This document shows, piece by piece, positions 35,001 to 35,847 of a stretch of 35,847 nucleotides of DNA. A model generated the notes under the pieces. The model saw only the letters and a program-made list of their open reading frames with translations. It searched no databases and was not told the origin of the DNA. Numbering within the stretch: position 1 is the stretch's first letter; each line of letters opens with the position of its first letter. The translations under genes were made by a program, and so were the position numbers. This DNA is from an archaeon (lineage in GTDB: Archaea; Nanobdellota; Nanobdellia; SCGC-AAA011-G17; GW2011-AR17), in assembly GCA_018653605.1 (NCBI GenBank), contig JABHYY010000002.1:1-35847 (forward strand), written 5' to 3'.

Positions 35001-35847
35001 GGTACTGCGTATGATAGGGGACGAATGTTTAGAGGTGGTATTGCTAATGGTGAGTTGAATGATACTGGTGTTTTGAATTTAGAAAGAAGAACTAACTTTA
35101 CTGATGCTTATGATTATAGATATTGTTTTGCTTTTACTGTTTTCTGGTGGAACGAATCTGTTGTACCAAACAACAATGTTACTAATTATTACTATCATTA
35201 CTGGACACAAAATGATTGGTGGTCTGATTACTTTGGTGCAACTCAAAGTCGAAGATTCGATTTTGTTAGTTTGTTCACTTGGGAGTATGACTTGTTGAGT
35301 CAGACTAGGGATTGGAATTCAATTGATAATACTACAATGTTAACTGAAAGAATGGTATTGAACACTTCAAACTCAACTTTTAATACACCTTACAATCAAA
35401 GTTTGGTCATTGGTCACCAAACTGGTTTTGCATATGATGTTAGGGATGATCAGATTTATGACTTTGGTTTTTACACTGATGGTAGATGGACTAACCAACA
35501 GTTTGGTCAGTACCAACAAGGTTTTGTGGTTTTCAATTTACCACCAAATGCAACATTGCAAGCTATGGACACTGATAATGATTCAATAAGTGACTTTGAT
35601 GAATTGTTTGTTTATTATACAAATCCAAAACATAATGATACTGACGAGGATGGAAGGATTGACTCTGATGAACTTAATTTGAGTTATGATCCAAACTTGT
35701 TTACTCAATATGGTACTGCACCAACTGTTGAGGTTCCAGTTTTAGATAGAGATTCACATGTTGCAAACACAAGTTACGTTGCAAATGCAACTTACAGTGA
35801 CTTTGATTCAGATAATGCAACTGTTTATATTGTTTGGTACAAAAATG
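20052..35847 (+). CDS. Giant mosaic, sequon-rich surface protein, 3' end outside window
   Basis: A single frame from ATG 20052 stays open to the last base: 5,265 codons and no stop. Residues 1-53 are cytoplasmic, starting with a MGFVHKKR...YYY...KYLG module; residues about 54-77 are one membrane span. Outside follow an Asn/Ser/Glu stalk dense in sequons (about 157-283); DTNADGLVDYLEW near 466; three and a half 359-362-residue glycine-rich repeats (663 to about 1930); a DUF2341-like segment (about 2297-2400); DxDxDG VCBS/FG-GAP repeats (about 2453-2700); a glycine-rich domain (about 2955-3195); two LamG-like domains (about 3387-3630, 3677-3897); Ig/FN3-like regions; and a calcium-type segment (about 5173-5217). 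It is probably a cell-surface adhesin or envelope fibre and a major AglB substrate. The start is supported by similarity of MGFV to the Fic start MVFV. Confidence 0.93.
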   Translation, partial: MGFVHKKRIHNRDYYYASYRGEDGKVCSKYLGSDEKLALKKEKDMDGGKADLYVYSLIFLLLGLCFFGGMFSYTGFVTYNGGVDLSWNESWDVDSSFVRVSLGSDVYDIPVSVVDGSVVVDLSVFDFNSTGVGYVDLIVNESVVDSASFEIAEESYFNESLSAQNLTLNDTELNNSVDGFNSSLDLNESVSLNESLDLNESVEESLNVSVDVPVVNETVEDVDESVELVNESVEDVDETVEEVLNESLNVSVEVPIVNLTANETVIIPVNITNQTVNYTIAGVNVSEEVVQYGAVIGEPVKWKKKIVLSESTANLSVDIPETAENVTVVEIVDDVETVLDNVKVNNSGVISDLDGSDLDSPTGFFNLISGMFSASITGFFVAGEPVENITLIIEEEVEEVEVEYYTEAPEASEENTSYGKKVVVSSETHYENILTYTTIPEIALDAVNLYWIVNGSRVVHSFDGYDTNADGLVDYLEWVTPHTSEQEFQIELTILNVQSYPFVGGSWTVMFNTSGTADLSVNAINTTSFGVDLQFIEIRCGEDVVNSSYNGSIFVADYSCNQTGFEESRVLTAGVHDLEFRFGDLVAYAHNDASYPNCTGATSNGIWVINDSQTVNDTVTCNTITIQDGGTLVVDTTVNNVSITINATNITVDVGGSINANEKGWMLSEGPGQGSTGTYDQGGGGGGYGGKGGNGESGVAGGSHFGDSLVPTRLGSGGGYCSQASCNSGGSGGGAIKLDVIDTFTLNGSVSADGESGTTYQTFYAGGGGSAGSIFVNTSVLRGIGNFSAVGGDGADNSGGDGGGGSGGRVAVYYDSVEDVDITTSTVAGGTGPGSAQDGDPGTLGFIDRDDRHLTIYSGWEFSSNMNYTNVSVYSSLTRMNKSINMNASNWNAFGDFNMTCYGNTYDFTLDVVNDVNFSRSTIKNLGRANLDCDNVDVNATESSVVFMEDITIEVGGNISLDLGNDLVLNDSSLSSNRELQWMFFRNISNLSLQNVNIKSNLNWSLINLSVDSLSKLNATTKGYNITTGPGEGTTGTYNEGAGGGGYGGKAGNGETGKSGGSHFGDALVPVRFGSGGGYCSQPSCSTGSSAGGAIILRITDTFTLNGSVSADGEAGTTFQTFYAGGGGSAGSIFVNTSIFRGTGSFSAVGGTGGDNSGGDGGGGSGGRVAVYYDSVEDVDITTSTVAGGTGPGSAQEGDPGTLGFIDRDDRHLTIYSGWEFASNMNYTNVSVYSSLTRMNKSINMNASNWNSLGDFNMTCYANTYDFTLDVVNDANFSRSAIKNLGNANLDCDNVYVNATESGVVFMEDITIEAGGNVSLDLGNNLVLNDSSLFSNRELQWVFFRNISNLSLQNVHIKSNINLSLVNFSVDILSKLNSTGKGYNMTLGSGQGGDGGYRDGGGGAGYGGIGGTSWGGSGNSPGGSHFGDALVPVRFGSGGGYCSQGACNKGSAGGGSIILRVSDTFTLNGTVDSNGEKGHFTGSDYTGGGGSGGSIFVNASVFRGIGNFSAVGGSGADNSNSDGGGGSGGRVAVYYDSVEDVDITDSVVTGGTGPGSAQDGDPGTLGFIDRDDRHLTIYDGWEFSSNMNYTNVSVYSSLTRMNASINMNASNWNSLGDFNMTCYANTYDFTLDVVNDANFSRSAIKNFGLANLDCDNVYVNATESGVVFMEDITIEAGGNVSLDLGNVLTLNNSDLSHNRELQWVSFHNVSNLVFQDVDILGNINWSLVNFSVDSLSSLNATGKGYNMTTGLGQGGDGGYRSGGGAGGYGAKGGNGEAGVAGGVSYGSFLMPSDFGSGGGYCSQGACNRGSAGGGIIIFNVKDTFVLNTTVSVDGEKGHSTGSDYAGGGGSGGSIYVNTSTLSGVGDFTALGASGGDTTYADGGGGSGGRIAVYYETLEYMNITGIGLASGSGPGDAQDGGDGSLFKCDTVPGVGCNPLSSSVLWISSVNADQRVEYTVNQSIEINKTITTWNATVLLWNDSASNVTTLAIYNTSGLTSSINYTVANNSIEFSESPMLTSAAGNMDLFNLSLAADQQVQVQELVRPVVNSVNTFNSSGVMVNDGVSLNFNTNVTYNLSVTSGSNSISAAWVVIWSTVVDGAEYANELMTFDGTNYSVDIYINNSLYSLVNYTVYSNDTLNYISSQNGNFSLSLPPRYDGSTLYGASFMENVTINSNVTGVGLVGVNFTITRYTDNVNILDNVAAVVNSSMLWNSSSTNLSQCTEYNYSVLAWNSGGLTSTSYGNITLVCVDVNLNSSSVNVNSSVEVTGSFNLTNGSAVSANGVEIYYNDDLKSNAANWWNTSWKYRTNVTVNTGYMPRGNNTYVKRIINFSSLMSDAGISGTLDNKSIRVADMNGREMDSNILKWIVVNDTGMLRWKLTTNGTINKGVNYSYYIYFDTVQNGLKESPTYSLSKEFWLCSGADSGNDLYYAYSTYNRTLPSSWTIWDPQSSSEKDESTIADFDNDGDYDVIFTSDGANSAYVYSNDGDASWSFTLTQTITSIDYNWNGICEGDFNEDGWLDIVINDDNCVINYYQNDGDGTFTYNSTAGDCGGEPRKIACGDLNGDDNIDILAGAYSNGGLYWIQGDGDGTFTSIGNIADSTAQGDDWHGVWLVDSDNDGDLDAYGQSNNAYADYFANNGTGGYANGVELTDGGLFDSSPSQNEWGSGTVGDYDNDGAMDVTEGSWTSGTSDMIVYWGNNSKSDIFNSGNPSEKSSSSGMADWEMWCGGKDAIQGINISVAAAVVDSSYKTNSSAGFSYNITVDTAGVLPVKVNTTFAGIYGWSFANIDVYQQPAVNTVTFLGSNNYANNITLQANISDDNLVGVNFTITRNDGTVVLNNQLGTNGTATSWNSTSVNLTQCAEHNYTIYALDAQGYNVTSYGNITLLCVELNLNATSVALNGSVLVSGIINLTNGTAVANTIINLYLNESLPTTTVATHSGGTITSYLDENNTNYSVHTFTSSGSFNISANVTVEVLVVAAGGGGGGTIGGGGGAGGLIYNSSYPVTAETNYAVTIGSGGNGGVGWNYQPSAGTNGGNSVFSTLTAVGGGGGAGHTTAPVIGGSGGGGANSYGTGAAGTAGQGNSGGLGTTNDGGGGGGAGASGTNYGAGGAGLNYSINGSNVYYAGGGGGGGRAGPGSADAGGIGGGGAGSLNSVLATAGTPNTGGGGGGSGYNGASSSVLGGGGGSGIVIIKYLTSDLSTAITTNASGWYTYNLTLNTTGLQTIKVNTTFTSLYGESFASLDVVQAPTVTLGSPANNNFSVALESVYFNCSVIDADGDLANVTLYHNLGGTWGSNGTRTVSGSANESIFVENIKSFTSSSLRDSNFIWNCYARDGTNLVARASNATFGSWDLGNYTDDTLLNSSSLFLGLDDNDTKQEISSDWVNTTDLVLLYHFNNDSGYSENDQKNVSNSVYDFSGLGNNGSLGNVTSSTNPVWNITGKLGGGYSFDGKDDYIDLGLDNSLKVSYGYSISAWINAPAIPNDALWAIVSSQKDSTTNGVSIILDGRSNPDSQTAPRRHIHFQTGDGTWYTTNVNAVVPTNEWVHIVATRDAGEDGKVYYNGILKPSTSANSYSGAITFTNNWQIGRQADKARHFNGSIDEVGIWNRTLSAAEILEIYDKQKGIYLIDGNYTSRVLDAGRNSTWLNVTWDENLPYGEELPSNQGVETSLGGVNMTGNVLLYHFNNDSSFSENDQRNVSNSVYDFSGLGNNGSLGNASASSNPVWNISGKLGGAYSFNRHFIYANTVSPYLSGDFTLSTWVQSESNTDGQFFASFNTQAGGNTLLFGSLGGKSNLSLYDTDGWEHTNKSFIDGNWHHVMFILDAGNSGTFYLDGVNVFDYSTSTTIGSTDSFSIGMEYDSANPSNFWNGSIDEFAIWNRSLSNAEILNVYKRGALRLNLSARSCDDSSCVGESWTGVGGNASFESISLVTNRYFQYMMSYESDDTLYTPELNLSSVVVGYTVLNTAPQVTNVTMNSTSGFNYSNSSLQTYWKIWDADGDSESASWTWWWKDGVKQSALENESSITANNLSKNEKWNMSVRLYDSLDWSNWSGNVSVTVANTPPNYTLLTPTDAQLLLRSVSPLLNVSFTDPDSDPINVSFINDSDDVILCQVNNSNKTSACVWSDLNPNMVYSWYVNISDGDEVVQTDTFNFTPNNEPGVKNMRLEMVNASAIRFAWENEPDMSWVSLRIGSDILELRSITSSNDNWTVYTIYPDQEYVFEWQTGDDLLAQSDYHNFTFKTFGWHTNLTNFTYRRVMTVNQSNITTDVENYGVNITLTEENFEYSASGVWYPSFKRMNWSNNRDFRFVDYKDKNLLAYNVTYWNVPGRGGVSVQTSPNATAQAGGWVDFSQGSDEDWDTQMTPSPYGEYYYNYTIPVGAKNGSKYRIYDGGWGWDLTLPVGCYGGTDLQFKTASNYSNTGVNTYCWNNTGSEWAFVRNNGNVSAYVYEVMMTWLFDCEVHITVMPQHYNDTNQTYNSGLDTDYDVKFWMYYGSLNATDNTTVLSPTGIWGNATHIAAETARVLGTPAISNINDTVGRTSTGTNISWDTDQSSDHRVRYSDNKWFLNSTWHSRKVNNSETCEHLYGNDEQTVLISAYGDDYIQTLNVSCENANYNSNYTINESANPVSIVFADLDNSTFFNWTVNYTWNRTQLRDKFSAEYQLESLPGNATYYYEINVYGQTANNTDNSTFTLGTAPSTPALTILNYSENRSGKQATICANLTNLNSESEVNCSIQYWNQSSVDFMTSNITNLSAIGTYCFTVDVEYGQNYTYRAKGQASTTGYSLEYLNDFMLIQEFFAGSYVEDDNDDRNRQFCPDGPAIEPCYEQTGYLEGSLQEEDWIWIETNQSNRGNLTVNWWNGSVWTPYNMTNDGDSDMQYLKLEDLGPKFQTFYITNDSDDLVFNWTKPSPIHSPKLNRTDESKYVSFNGTPAPVNYTLLYFDAKYYNSSAYQWCMAAPGGNLYDCMSIQYFGGGLEGGWGPEYSGTAYDRGRMFRGGIANGELNDTGVLNLERRTNFTDAYDYRYCFAFTVFWWNESVVPNNNVTNYYYHYWTQNDWWSDYFGATQSRRFDFVSLFTWEYDLLSQTRDWNSIDNTTMLTERMVLNTSNSTFNTPYNQSLVIGHQTGFAYDVRDDQIYDFGFYTDGRWTNQQFGQYQQGFVVFNLPPNATLQAMDTDNDSISDFDELFVYYTNPKHNDTDEDGRIDSDELNLSYDPNLFTQYGTAPTVEVPVLDRDSHVANTSYVANATYSDFDSDNATVYIVWYKN
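22038..23114 (+). repeat. Giant-protein repeat unit 1 (359 codons)
   Basis: Begins KGWM. The first half is glycine-rich (GGGGGGYGGKGG, then GSGGGYCSQ..C, and GGGGSGGRVAVYY). The second half has DRDDRHLTIYSGWEF and NMTCYGNTYDFTLDV...LDCDN. Each unit carries two Cys pairs and many sequons. Confidence 0.9.
23115..24191 (+). repeat. Giant-protein repeat unit 2 (359 codons)
   Basis: Begins KGYNITTG. Shares about 100 identical bases with unit 1 around GGRVAVYYDSVEDVDI, and long identical stretches with unit 3 in its second half (about 130 bases around 23775-23905), showing recent copying. Confidence 0.9.
24192..25277 (+). repeat. Giant-protein repeat unit 3 (362 codons)
   Basis: Begins KGYNMTLG. 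Three codons longer than its neighbours because of an insertion in the first glycine-rich loop. The second half is almost identical in DNA to unit 2. Confidence 0.9.
25278..25840 (+). repeat. Giant-protein repeat unit 4, first half only
   Basis: Begins KGYNMTTG and keeps the glycine-rich half through GGRIAVYYE and GPGDAQDGGDG, then changes into unrelated Ig-like sequence. The half-unit end suggests that the glycine-rich half is a stand-alone domain. Confidence 0.85.
27410..28130 (+). other. VCBS/FG-GAP-like calcium repeats in the giant protein
   Basis: Five acidic blocks at regular intervals: IADFDNDGDYDVIF, EGDFNEDGWLDIVI, CGDLNGDDNIDILAG, LVDSDNDGDLDAYG and VGDYDNDGAMDVTEG. This is the signature of VCBS/FG-GAP beta-propeller repeats that bind calcium; five visible blades could be part of a seven-bladed propeller. 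Confidence 0.8.
28915..29635 (+). other. Glycine-rich beta domain in the giant protein
   Basis: Starts VHTFTSSGSFNIS...VEVLVVAAGGGGGG and ends GGGGGSGIVIIKYL, the pattern of the glycine-rich domain common in phage tail and bacterial surface proteins. It is inserted between Ig-like strands of the giant protein and differs from the four tandem glycine-rich units upstream. Confidence 0.72.
30211..30940 (+). other. LamG-like jellyroll domain 1 in the giant protein
   Basis: LLYHFNNDS, then KLGGGYSFDGKDDYIDLG, ISAWINAP, WVHIVATRDAGEDGKVYYNG and the closing IDEVGIWNRTLSAAEI are the standard strands of a concanavalin/LamG-like fold, often carbohydrate-binding. Confidence 0.88.
31080..31740 (+). other. 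LamG-like jellyroll domain 2 in the giant protein
   Basis: A second copy: LLYHFNNDSSFSENDQRN, KLGGAYSF, WHHVMFILDAGNSGTFYLDG and IDEFAIWNRSLSNAEIL. The N-terminal lead-in is nearly identical to that of domain 1, the core much less so, so the lead-in has been copied or conserved more strongly. Confidence 0.88.
35568..35700 (+). other. Calcium-binding, thrombospondin type 3-like segment
   Basis: DTDNDSISDFDELFVYYTNP followed by DTDEDGRIDSDELN: paired DxDxDxxxD loops with the TNP spacing typical of thrombospondin type 3-like calcium repeats. The protein continues into Ig-like sequence past the window edge. Confidence 0.75.

Noticed and set aside
20134-35298. Many short ORFs on both strands inside the giant gene (Ser/Thr/Asn-rich or Leu/Val-rich peptides)
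   Set aside because: They are frame shadows of low-complexity GGT/AAT/ACT-rich coding sequence; the plus-strand shadows all lie in the same +1 register relative to the giant frame, which itself argues against frameshifts.
1-35847. tRNA, rRNA, riboswitch or replication origin
   Set aside because: No cloverleaf-like segment, conserved rRNA core or origin-type repeat cluster was seen by eye; a covariance-model scan would be needed to exclude small RNAs.

Overview
The window is very AT-rich, gene-dense archaeal DNA, probably from a DPANN-type genome (Woesearchaeota/Pacearchaeota-like). This rests on an AglB-type oligosaccharyltransferase, TATA-box promoters, many apparently leaderless genes, T-tract terminators, and very large Asn/Ser/Thr-rich surface proteins. 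The lineage is an inference; no rRNA or tRNA gene was seen.

Layout. 1-539 (minus): start of a multi-membrane-span protein that leaves the window. 691-5854 (plus): a secreted Cys-rich protein, then aglB overlapping a GT39/PMT-like membrane glycosyltransferase. 5826-7892: two minus-strand genes of unknown function lying between perfect 78-bp direct repeats; this looks like a 1,989-bp insertion into the junction of two convergent genes. 7824-11127 (minus): a tightly overlapping operon of alkaline-phosphatase-superfamily enzyme, NAD-dependent epimerase and Pol-beta-type nucleotidyltransferase. 11163-12148: two small paralogous Cys-containing proteins and a small divergent protein. 12145-13071 (minus): a flippase-like membrane protein. 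13164-14060 (plus): a Fic-domain protein with an altered catalytic motif, bracketed by 43-bp imperfect direct repeats. 14084-17325 (minus): a tiny antitoxin-like ORF, a B12-binding-type radical SAM protein, a family 2 glycosyltransferase and a dolichyl-phosphate-glucose-synthase-like enzyme. 17438-19942 (plus): a membrane-anchored, Cys-rich, acidic surface protein. 20052 to the end (plus): one uninterrupted reading frame of at least 5,265 codons for a giant membrane-anchored surface protein, still open at the window edge.

How it may work together. The glycosyltransferases, flippase-like protein, epimerase, nucleotidyltransferase and AglB could build and attach an N-linked glycan. The exported proteins, above all the giant one, are dense in N-x-S/T sequons and are plausible acceptors. 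AglB and the giant protein share the promoter decamer TATAAAGGCA.

Most unusual: (1) the giant mosaic protein, whose cytoplasmic N-terminus carries the same short YYY...YLG module as the nearby Fic protein; (2) the two-gene cassette between 78-bp repeats; (3) the Fic gene with Gln in place of the catalytic His, between paired TGTAGTGTATA sites; (4) a TGTAACCTACA inverted repeat around the giant gene's promoter with a third copy inside its coding sequence.
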